From contig NC_088780.1 in NCBI RefSeq assembly GCF_958450345.1, positions 112,294,226 through 112,358,225 on the forward strand: DNA of 64,000 bases, written 5' to 3'. Position numbers and translations under genes: made by a program. Every line of letters starts with the position of its first letter. The stretch's first letter is position 1. Positions 11,392 through 21,530 of this stretch are shown here, in pieces. This DNA comes from Calliphora vicina. Its lineage: Eukaryota; Arthropoda; Insecta; Diptera; Calliphoridae. A model generated the notes under the pieces. It worked only from the letters and a program-made list of their open reading frames with translations. It was not told the DNA's origin and did no database searches.

Positions 11392-12178
11392 TAGGGTATT
11401 CAATCGAATAGCCGTTAATCGGTGAACCGATTAATTTTGGACTGTTAACTGTTCGAATAATATAAAATTGCCGATTTTCAAATAACAAATAAACCGATTA
11501 AGTTGTGTCGATTAACCGAAATTCCATTTTTTTTGCACTTTAACATATTTTTTGTATTTATTTTTCCGTTTCAATTCAAATACAAATTAAAATTACAATA
11601 ATTTTTCGAACATCCAAGAAAAATTTCATATTTAATTTACATGTATTTGAAACTTTGTTTATATTTGTATTTTGAAACGAGTCTTTTATTAGAACTTAAC
11701 AAAACTATTCAAAGTACTCACAATCTAAAACAATTTAAAAAAGACTCAAATGGTATAACGAAGGATTTTTGATGCATAGAAAAAACTAAAAAAAGAACTG
11801 AGATATTGGATATTCTTTATCATGCTTTCGATTTCTCCAACATCTACAATCAGCAAGTCAAGTTTTTTTAAATCTAAAGAAAAAAATCATTTAAATTATA
11901 TTCTTTTTTTAAACAAAGATTATTTCAGAAGACCTCATTATAAACCTAAAAAACTCACATGTGTGTTTTGGATCTCAAATACCATATTTGCTATTATTTT
12001 TTGGTAGAACAGTTGTCTTATTCGTGGTTGTATTATCAATTTAAAATTTAAATATGAATTATTCTGTTAATCGAATAATTTTAAATTAACCGATTATTAA
12101 CCGAATAAATTTAAACCCCGATTTATTATTTGCTCGATTAACCGATTAAACCAGTAACCCGATTAATTGAATACCCTA
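11392..12178. mobile_element. short non-autonomous hAT-like element (family T1 termini)
   Basis: 787 bp bounded by TAGGGTATTCAAT and ATTGAATACCCTA and flanked by a perfect 8-bp direct repeat CATAATAC (11384-11391 and 12179-12186). Subterminal repeats of CCGATTAA/GAATAAT type are present at both ends. No transposase. The termini match those of the elements at 2246 and 17791. Confidence 0.8.
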
Positions 12179-12186
12179 CATAATAC

Positions 12187-12424
12187 CCTTGAAGGGAAAT
12201 GCATTGCATCTAACTGAACACCCTCTAGCCCATATTGAGGGTTGGCTGTAAACGGCAGTTCTTCTGCAAATTGTTATTCAGTATTTTTATCCATATATCC
12301 TACTATGTAGGACATGGTTTGTATAGTTGAACATACAGTTCATTAGAAACTAGTTGGAGAGAGGGGCACTCTATGTGATATAAAGTGTATTTTCACCATC
12401 ATGACATAGTACACGATATGGGTA
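12187..12424. other. intronic DNA without recognised feature
   Basis: Nothing supported; possibly degraded element DNA. Confidence 0.35.
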
Positions 12425-12584
12425 CAGTAAACCCTTGATAATCCGGATAATTGATTGCAGACCCTAATCCGGATTAACAAATTATCCGGACTGCCGAATA
12501 AACATTTAAAAACATTGTTATTGTATTAAAATTGCGTAAAAAAATAGTTTGTTTTTGCAGCAAAAAAAATACTGTACTAGAAAA
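12425..12584 (+). mobile_element. candidate pogo/Tigger-like terminus
   Basis: A TA dinucleotide is followed by CAGTAAACCCTTGATAATCC, the style of terminal repeat seen in pogo-family elements, with repeated ATCCGGATTA words after it. No matching opposite end was found, so it is probably a truncated copy. Confidence 0.45.
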
Positions 12585-12765
12585 ATTCGTGTGTCTCATT
12601 CTCCTTGCCTGCCATAGAAACCACAGTTTTGGAAAGTTCCATGACAGCTTAATCTCAATTCCGTATACCCAGTAAGAACAAAAATTAGTGTTGTGAGGTA
12701 TTGTCTATTTAATTTAAGGATTTCCTCCATTCTCTTTCCATTAGATTTGCACCATAGGATGCTAG

Positions 12766-14020
12766 TTGTCTGCCCGACAGTTGCCAGTGTTTGACATGTT
12801 CAAAAAATTACCATTGCTTGAGATATTTTTTGAACACAATCTTGAGAACTCTAAGCCATTTATAGTATATCTTTTCCGTGTTTTCATTTCCTATGGTACT
12901 ACAGTGACCTGGGACCCAAATAATCTCCTTATGTGGTGTAGGGTTTATTACCGTCTCAGAAGGTGCACCACCATATCATACTGTCACTCATCATGACAAT
13001 TTCTACAGAAGTCATCTGTGGACTTTTTACAAAACAACTTAAGTGGAATTTTAAAATTTTTTAGGAGAAAGTAAACACGAATTAAAGATTTTCGAAAGCT
13101 TTGTATACTTCAGTGAGAGCTTTCAAAATTATTTAAGAACAAATAATAAAATAATTATCGATCAATTCAACAGTGTTTACGTTCTCCTAAGAAATTTTAA
13201 AATTCCACTTAAGTTGTTTTGTCAAAAGTCCACAGATTTATTCTGTAGTTGATCACACGGAATGTTTATCAGTGTTGCAATTGGACGTCAGCCATACTTT
13301 TACCATATGGCCATATTCCAAAGCGGTATCCCAATTAATAGACCAACCTTGTCATCCAAGAGCGTGGCTCCCTTTAGGCTAATAAATCTACAATACAATT
13401 CCTGGGGACACTTTGGTTTCCCGGTACACAAAAAAGCCAAACAGGTGTTCCAATTCAAGATGGGATTTCATGCATACACCCATAAGTAATTTCAGGGCAG
13501 TCTGACTATCAATATAAATCCGAATATTTAGCACTTATCACGACTTCACTGATCTAATAGTAGTAGTAGAAAACATACACGCGTTCCAGTCCATGCAATT
13601 TAAAGCCTCAGCTATATCCACATTATATTAAGAGCCATTAGTGAAGATCATCAATGGATCCTTCAGACCGTTCATCTGTGAATGACACATTATAGTCTCT
13701 GTCAAAGAAAAGTCTGGGTCAATATTTTCTGTAGTACACTGAGATAGCTCAATAGGCATACCCGTAGGTCCCTCGTTTGCATACGCCATTAGTATCGTGC
13801 CTCATGCCAGCGTTGAGAGTCATGTTCGTCAGTTAAACATGTTAAAGAGCGCCTTAGATGGTATGGTACGTATAGCAGCAGTGACCACAATTGAACATAA
13901 CCTCGCGATCCTATCAAAGAATTTACCAAGAGCCATCTTCTTCTCATATCAAAGTAACCTATATTATTCCACAAGGCACAGTTGTTGTGGGATTTTAGCC
14001 TGATTGGATTAAAGACATTT
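12766..14020 (-). pseudogene. degraded LINE: reverse transcriptase tail and RNase H fragments
   Basis: Read on the minus strand. The end of a LINE reverse-transcriptase region is at about 13950-13800 (RIARLCSIVVTAAIRTIPSK in one frame). The RNase H first strand is at about 13650 (IFTNGS; first Asp again Asn), the second block at about 13520 (IRIYIDSQTALKLL), and a later block (KGATLLDDKVGLLIGIPL) at about 13350. A zinc-knuckle-like FCRNCHDE lies at about 12990, and then a separate copy of an RNase H core (EIIWVPGHCSTIGNEN) at about 12910. Many stops and frameshifts are present. The order of the last two blocks is wrong for one element, so at least two LINE pieces are fused. A 220-bp inverted-repeat element interrupts it at 13016. 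Confidence 0.65.
13016..13235. mobile_element. 220-bp inverted-repeat element (MITE) inside LINE relic
   Basis: Inverted arms of about 65 bp begin CTGTGGACTTTTTACAAAAC on the left and end GTTTTGTCAAAAGTCCACAG on the right, with AACTTAAGTGGAATTTTAAA inside. No coding capacity. The LINE text resumes on both sides. Confidence 0.7.
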
Positions 14021-15276
14021 GAAAAATCAATGCTGTCTTCAGGGAGACAATAGCCGTTTTTGTTGTTACATCATTGACTGTCGCATTGTCTTATTTTGGA
14101 ATTTTTTATGTTACCTATACATATGTACCAAATTTGAATAAGATAACAACATGATCTCACACCCAACCTTAAGCCTACTCCATAAAATGAATAAATATCT
14201 ACTATACATTATTAATGTATTTCAAATAAATATAATATTGATTCCATCAACTACTAAAACTACTTCAATACGCTTACAAACATTTATTATAATTTTATTA
14301 CGCTAAACTTGTATGATCAATATTTGTTTAAAATGTTTGTTGTTATTTATAAATTCTTTCTTTCATTATTGAATTTAACTTTCACTTTACAAACTTTTGA
14401 AAATCATCTTCAAATCGTTACGAGTATATGTGTTATTTGCTGAATACTTGCACATCATCTTCATCATCATCGAACTGAATGACTGACTGAGTGTGCTGTG
14501 TCTGTCTAGATGTCTGACTTTTTTATATCTCTCATCTATCAAATTTTTTTAAAGATTTGTTTAGTTTAATACATTTAGCTGATGCCTTTAAAGTCATTAA
14601 TTTGTTAAAATGTGTTGTAGGCACTAACAAAGAAAATGAAATCACTAAATCTTGCGTGTGAAAATAAAATTCGTTAACAATTGTTTACTTACAACGTGCT
14701 ACAGTTAATTGAATTTCGTTGCAATATTTGGTTTAAAAATAAAAATACAGTTTTTAATGAAACAAAAATAAATTTTTTAATGAAACATTTAAGACTTGAT
14801 TGACTGTAATTAATGTATTTATATTTGTCAAAAGCCAATCACTGTTTGCATAAAATTTCACATTCATTAGTTTAACTCTGAACACAATTTTAATTAAACA
14901 TTTTGTAAAACTTTATCTTTGGCACGCAAATATGATGTTAATTGCACACAGAAAAATCCAATTACATTAATGCAAGTTTAGCAAATAAAGTTTGGAACAT
15001 GAAAACTAACTTAAATTATCTTTACTCATAACAGCTACAATAGAAATTCAGTTTAATCACAATATCAATAGTAACACTATACAACAAAATCAAATTCTTT
15101 CCAAAATTACATGGTCCGAAAAATTTTGATAAAGGAGACCAAAAAAAAGGCACATGTATCGCCGTTTTTAAAGTTTACGTCTGCATTTCATTTGAGGGGG
15201 GTTAAAGTTTCCCAACTCTGGCACATTCTTATTGTTAATCAGCATAAGAAACCATGTGATCATTACATTTTAGGTA
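14021..15276. other. intron 1 DNA, mostly unique AT-rich
   Basis: No gene seen. 14400-14520 is less AT-rich (TGACTGACTGAGTGTGCTGT) and might be regulatory. Confidence 0.4.
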
Positions 15277-15559
15277 TAACCCTCTAAATCCTCATGGCAT
15301 GGGTCTTTTTTGTCCTTCTTTTGAAAAAGAGCAACAAACTCCATTAAAACAAGGATTTAAGGGGTTAAAATGTTCCGCAAAAATATTACCCGTGAAATTT
15401 TACTATAAAACCCTGAATACACCAAAATAGTAAATTCAACCAGAAAGTCAGAAATAAGACTTAACAAAAGAGAGCTTAATTTCGCATTTATTAAGAATTT
15501 TATTTTAAAGTACCCAAAAATTTTGCATGAAACCCATGCTTTGAGGATTTAGAGGGTTA
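15277..15559. mobile_element. 283-bp inverted-repeat element
   Basis: Ends TAACCCTCTAAATCCTCATG and CTTTGAGGATTTAGAGGGTTA are inverted copies, and ATGGGT/ACCCAT extends the match. No coding capacity. It may be TA- or TTA-flanked. Confidence 0.55.
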
Positions 15560-15847
15560 ATTTTATTATCGTAAATTCGGTAGCATTTCCCTGGAATATT
15601 TTTTTAATAAATTTCCTGTAAATTTTTATCGGTAAATTTCGAGAAATATCTAATAAGTTTTTTCTGAAAGTTACAGCATTATTTCCGCACAGATTCGTGG
15701 TGATTTATATCCGTAAATAGAATTACGATTTAAATAACTTAATTTTTGTCACCCCAACTAAAATTGTTCAGCCAGAACCTGGTTTATTTACACCAGGGAT
15801 TCTCACAAGCTTTTGCTGATGCGGCTTTCTGAATTAAAATTGAGGGA

Positions 15848-16455
15848 TTTTTTAAAAGCTTTTATTTTGATTATTAGCAATGACCTTTTCCCATCTTTCT
15901 GGTAACATATAGATTCCGAGCCAAAAGAACTGCTCATCTTTTGAGCAGTATCGGATAGTCTGTTCCAAAGAGAAGCGTATCCTAAAGAGATCGCTCTGCA
16001 TCAATCGAAACAAATAGTAGTCGGACAGGGCACGGTCTGAACAATAAAGTGGGTGAGTAAAACTACCCAACCACTTCATTCCAAATACTTTTTAGCAGGT
16101 ATTGTACAGGTTCCCAGTTCAATTCGTATGGTACCCAATTTCCCTTTTTATGGATGAATCCTGATTCTTAAAAACGTTTTAAAATGCTGATTGAGTAGCT
16201 CCCAATGACTTTACAAGCTCTTGTTGAGTTTGACAATGATGTTCATGAATTGATGCCTCCAATTCTTGGTCTTAAAACTTTTTTGGCCTGGGCGATATTT
16301 GTCTTCGAAACCATTTCTCGCACGTTGAAACCGATGAATCAGCGGCACTTTTTTTTAATTAAAAAAGTAAAGCAAAACTGCCCGCATATGACGCTTTGTT
16401 GGCACAAAATTCGACAATTTCAAAGCAAAAAAAAACGGTGTTGTTTAATAACTAA
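15848..16455 (-). pseudogene. mariner (DD34D-type) transposase with internal deletion
   Basis: The minus-strand text starts near 16450 with the mariner N-terminal HTH region (KRHMRAVLLYFFN, CEKWFRRQ). It continues through the second HTH (NWRHQFMNIIVKLNKSL, KGKLGTIRIELG, about 16270-16110). It then jumps at about 16085 to the C-terminal end: HPLYCSDRALSDYYLFRLMQ, KDEQFFWLGIYMLPERWEKV (15852-16079). The central catalytic part with the first two Asp residues is deleted; the third catalytic Asp is in SDRALSD. Frameshifts and stops occur. The terminal repeats are not obvious. Clearly inactive. Confidence 0.85.
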
Positions 16456-16923
16456 GTGAGAATAAATGACAGATATGTTATTAAAAACAAAACCCGCTTT
16501 ATAATGATACGACTTCTATTGTAAATCCTGAATTTGAATTTTCTCAACAGCATATTTAGTTTTTTCGCAATTTAAAATTGGATTTTTCTAATTTCAGTAT
16601 GTAGTTTTAAACCTCATGTAAAAATTTAACAAACGAATAAAATTAAATCTGTAATGTTATTAATAATTGCGGCAGTGTTTTGTGTTAAAAGCTGTATAAT
16701 GTTAGCGGAAAAACTGTATAATATATCAATCAAAGTTTTCGATTTCAACTAATTCAAAATCAAATTTTGCACACGAGTTACACTTCATTTTAATTATCTT
16801 TTCTTTGAATTTATTAGATATTTCATGAACAGACATAATTAAAGGATTTCAAAGTAAATTAATTTTCCAGATATCTAAAATGTAATCATGTGATAATATT
16901 AATGTAAAGAAGAAGATATTCAG

Positions 16924-17037
16924 CCTTATCGTGGCTGGCGTAAACGTCATACGCCTACGACAGTTTCGTACTAGATTATCTTTAATCTAGTATGAAACAG
17001 TCGTAGGCGTAAGACGTTTACGTCAACCACGATAAGG
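16924..17037. repeat. 114-bp near-perfect hairpin
   Basis: Arms of about 55 bp start CCTTATCGTGG and end CCACGATAAGG, with CGTAAACGTC and ACGCCTACGAC inside and a loop of only a few bases near 16980. Arms are less AT-rich than surrounding DNA and show few mismatches. Probably a tiny palindromic element. Confidence 0.8.
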
Positions 17038-17574
17038 GTGATTATAAATCAACGTTGAGCAATAAGAAAATATTTTTTTTTGTCAAATTAAAATTGGAAA
17101 ATAAATACAGTTTTTAAGCTTAATGATTTCCTAAATTCATCGCACCACCATTTGAGAGCTGTTGATTTAGACCTTGATTAGTAATAAATTCAATTATCAC
17201 AACTAAAACTATTTTCTCTGCGTAACAAAACCAGAAACATTTTATTTACAACAGAAACATTTAAATTTTATCTAGGTCGACGACTTAATACAAATTTAAA
17301 TTTTTAAATTTTTATGTCGAATATTGAGGTGCTTTACATTAAAACTTTTAAGGATATTAATATTTTGAGAAAATAAAAATAGTTTAAATTTGTTTACATT
17401 CTGATTTCAAAACGTTTCTTCATATTAACCCTCATTGCAAAACACCAATTATCTAAAAACGTAATTATATTTTATTTTTAAATTTAACTGTGACTTTAGT
17501 TACAGATTTGTTAACATTTCCCTCGTAGGTCGAAATGCATTCTGACTTTTAGTTTTTGTTCTGTCAGCCGTTTT
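17038..17574. other. AT-rich intron DNA
   Basis: No feature recognised. Confidence 0.4.
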
Positions 17575-18004
17575 GTGAGTGATGTCATAATTTTAGCAGG
17601 TCAAGCCACATATGATACCCTACACCAGTCTAATTATGGACCAATTATAAAAAAATTTGGTGGCATGACTTCTGTGTATATGAAACCTATTTGTGTTGAA
17701 TTTTATTCGAATACGGACATTTTTAAGAAATCTATACTCATTAAAATGATTTTTGAAAGTAGGCATTATATGGGAGCTATGACTAATTATTAGGGTATTC
17801 AAATTATTCGATTTGTCTCTTGAATAAAACGAATAATTCGAATAATTGATTTTAACTTGTTCGAGTAATTCGATCACACGTTTAACATTAATCGAATTAT
17901 TCGAATAATTTAATTTTTTTTAAAGCGTAAAGAATGATGCTTTATGTAGGTTTTTTAATATTTTATTGTTAAAGATAAACAAAAAATAACGTTAGAGTTA
18001 ACAA

Positions 18005-19087
18005 TTAAAGTATTGATAATGTTAAAAATCCATTGGAAATATTCTGATCAGATTCCCTCCCGATCAATCTACAAAACAATTGACTAGAAAACTCTTTAGT
18101 TTCCGTTTTGGAGCTATGCTTTACAAAATTTGAGCTAGTTGGACTTGATCCTGAATTCAAGTACAATATAAACGTATTAAGAACCTTTTTATGCCGTTCA
18201 ATTATTCGGATTTTAAAATGAGTAACTAATTCTTTAGTAAATGATTTATTCACTTTCACTAAATTATTTATAACAAAGCTCTATCGACGTTGGCGAATCT
18301 TTGCTTAATGAAGTGGTCTTAGGGAATTACACAAATCTGTCCAAAGTTTGATATCATTGTCAGTGAACGTGGCTAATTTGAAATCAGACGGTGTAGTACG
18401 TACACGCAGAGAAAAAATATAATTGGGCATGGTTACTGTAACCATTTATATAGTGTTACAAGTTTTTTAACTATATTATAGTCACAGTAACCATTTACAT
18501 GATTGTGGTAACCATAATATGGTTAACTTACGATTCACATGATTGTCTCAACCATATATATGGTTACAGTAAACATATATATGTTTGTGGCAACCATATT
18601 TATGATGAATAATTTTATCATAATATGTTGTTCTCAGATTATGATAAGCCTTAAGCCGAGAGCACCATAATATGATAAGTCCTTCATCATATGAATGGTT
18701 GTCACAAACATATATATGTTTACTGAAACCATATATATGGTTGAGACAATCATGTGAATCGTAAGTTAACCATATTATGGTTACCACAATCATGTAAATG
18801 GTTACTGTGACTATAATATAGTTAAAAAACTTGTAACAATATTGAAATGGTTACAGTAACCATGCCCAACTATATTTTTTCTCTGCGTGTACGCGGTTAA
18901 TAAGATCACTTATATATATTTAAAGATCTGGCCTTCGTCTATTTCAACGTAATCATTATAAATGTCATCTTCAATATCACTTTCGGCGATCGTTTCAAAA
19001 TCACATTCGCCATTACTTTCAACACCAATTTAATCAAAGTTAATATTTTGATTATTAATTGCGATTCTGCTAATATTTCGCCAGCGT
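18005..19087 (-). pseudogene. hAT-type transposase fragment, interrupted
   Basis: 18005-18259 (minus) encodes NKSFTKELVTHFKIRIIERH, KVLNTFILYLNSG, SQLFCRLIGRESDQNIS, matching the transposase relic at 2464-3065 on the plus strand. The text continues to about 18400 (a complement of the KLAKFTDNDIKL region) and resumes after the foldback element at 18892-19087 with the acidic N-terminal part. A stretch present in the other copy is missing at the foldback insertion. Inactive. Confidence 0.65.
18401..18891. mobile_element. 491-bp foldback element with TACACGCAGAGAAAAA ends
   Basis: The ends TACACGCAGAGAAAAAATAT and its complement are perfect. Nearly the entire length folds into one hairpin made of repeated ATGGTTACAGTAACCAT- and CATATATATG-type words. 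No coding capacity. Confidence 0.85.
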
Positions 19088-19095
19088 ATGTTCAT

Positions 19096-21530
19096 TAGAG
19101 TGACAGCCGATTTTTTTTTTTTAGATTTCAAAGAGTGCCGGGTGGAATATTGTGACACTAGGCCTAAATGTTAAGTGCTGAAAATTTGAGCCAAATCGGG
19201 CAACGATTTCTGGACGCGCATCGAGGTCAAAGTTCAGATATATGCAAAATTATACTATTTATATGGAATAAATAGGTGAAACTCGTAAAATTTCTGCATT
19301 GTTTTCTAGAAATGTATAGATTTATTTATATTAATGAATATTACATTAAAAAAAATTTTTGGAAGTTAACCCTGCATCTCCTTTGGGTCAAAATGACCCA
19401 AAAACTGTATTATCGCCAAAATTCGGAAAAAATGCAAATTTTTCAGATATTTTAAAAATTTTGCTATTAAATAAATACTTTTTCAATTGAATGCAAAAGA
19501 ATCGAAATGTGTACGTAATTATCGTTGTAATGAGATATAAATGACAAAATTTGGTTAAAAAATGTTAAAGTTATTACAAATTCGCCAGACCATTAACGTG
19601 TTTCAGGCCACTTGAACAAAAAATTTAGGAAAAAAAATTAACATATTTCGAGAAAAAATAAAATAAAAGCTAATTTTTATTTAAAATATATCCGTATTTA
19701 CTTGTGTATGAGTTTTTGTCTTCGTAGGATACCGTTAACCTATTCGCAGGTATGGCCAAAAAAAAATATTTTTTTTAACGGCTGTTTCAAATCTCCATTT
19801 TCAAATTTTTAAAAATTTTGTTAAACAAATTTCAGAATTTTTTGATCATCACATTGGGATTTATTGAGATCAAAATAGGGAATAAAAATATGAAAAAATT
19901 ATGTCAATACCTCTTACAGTTTTTCCGTACCTGCGATTTAAATTTTGCGATTTTCAAGAAAAACTAATTTTTTGTCATTATTTAGGCGAATGAGCCCAAT
20001 TTTCTTAATGTTATAAATTTTAAGTAAAACCTATTCATAATATTATAGTCCTTGTAATTTTAAATATAGTCTGAAAGTTTTACTAAAATCGGAAAACTAT
20101 AACCTTAAATCGTGAAGGTCAAAGGTCAAATTTTTCAATATCTGGAATTTCTAAAGAAAAGATAGCGAAATGTTATATATTTTTGGGCCGATTTTAATGA
20201 AACTTAAGGAAAGTATAACATAAAGTACAGAATTTAAAATAACAGCACAAAAATGGAAATTAACTCTTAGCAGCACTTGGGGTCCAAATTACCCTCAACT
20301 TTTAAAATCACGAAAAACACAGCCATTTTGACCCCAAGTGCTGCTAAGAGTTAATTTCCATTTTTGAACTACTGTTGTAAATGTTAGACCCCAGAGTATA
20401 TTTTGCTCAGGTTTTATTAAAATCGGCCCAAAAATATATAACATTTCGCTATCTTTTCTTTAGAAATTCCAAATATTGAAAAATTTGACCTTTGACCTTC
20501 ACGATTTAAGGGTTAACGTTTTCCGATTTTAGTAAAACTTTCAGACTATATTTAAAATTACAAGGACTATAATATTATGAATAGGTTTTACTTAAAATTT
20601 ATAACATTAAGGAAATTGGGCTCATTCGCCTAAATATGGACAAAAAATTTGTTTTTCTTGAAAATCGCAAAATTTAACTCGCAGGTACGGAAAAACTGTA
20701 AGAGGTATTGACATAATTTTTTCATATTTTTATTTCCTATTTTGATCTCAATAAATCCCAATGTGATGATCAAAAAATTCTGAAATTTGTTTAACAAAAT
20801 TTTTAAAAATTTGAAAATGGAGATTTGAAACAGCCGTTAAAAAAAATATTTTTTTTTGGCCATACCTGCGAATAGGTTAACGGTATCCTACGAAGACAAA
20901 AACTCATACACAAGTAAATACGGATATATTTTAAATAAAAATTAGCTTTTATTTTAATTTTTCTCGAAATATGTTAATTTTTTTTCCTAAATTTTTTGTT
21001 CAAGTGGCCTGAAACACGTTAATGGTCTGGCGAATTTGTAATAACTTTAACATTTTTTAACCAAATTTTGTCATTTATATCTCATTACAACGATAATTAC
21101 GTACACATTTCGATTCTTTTGCATTCAATTACAAAAGTATTTATTTAATAGCAAAATTTTTAAAATATCTGAAAAATTTGCATTTTTTCCGAATTTTGGC
21201 GATAATACAGTTTTTGGGTCATTTTGACCCAAAGGAGATGCAGGGTTAACTTCCAAAAAAAATTTTTAATGTAATATTCATTAATATAAATAAATCTATA
21301 CATTTCTAGAAAACAATGCAAAATTTAACGAGTTTCACCTATTTTTTCCATATAAATAGTAAAATTTTGCATAAATCTGAACTTTGACCTCGATGCGCGT
21401 CCAGAAATCGTTGACCGATTTGGCTCAAATTTTCAGTACTTAACTTTTAGGCCTAGTGTCACAATATTCCACCCGGCACTCTTCAAAATTTTAACAAAAA
21501 ATTTTTTCCATACAACTGATTGTCACTCTA
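19096..21530. mobile_element. 2,435-bp palindromic element with 8-bp target duplication
   Basis: The left arm 19096-20284 is complementary almost base for base to 20330-21530, around a 45-nt centre. The ends TAGAGTGACAG and TGTCACTCTA are inverted copies, and ATGTTCAT is duplicated at 19088-19095 and 21531-21538. The terminal style (TAGAG..) and 8-bp duplication fit hAT-type transposition. Both arms contain CTTTGGGTCAAAATGACCC. No open frame of note. Differences between arms are small (for example around 20230-20255 versus 20360-20395). Confidence 0.88.
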
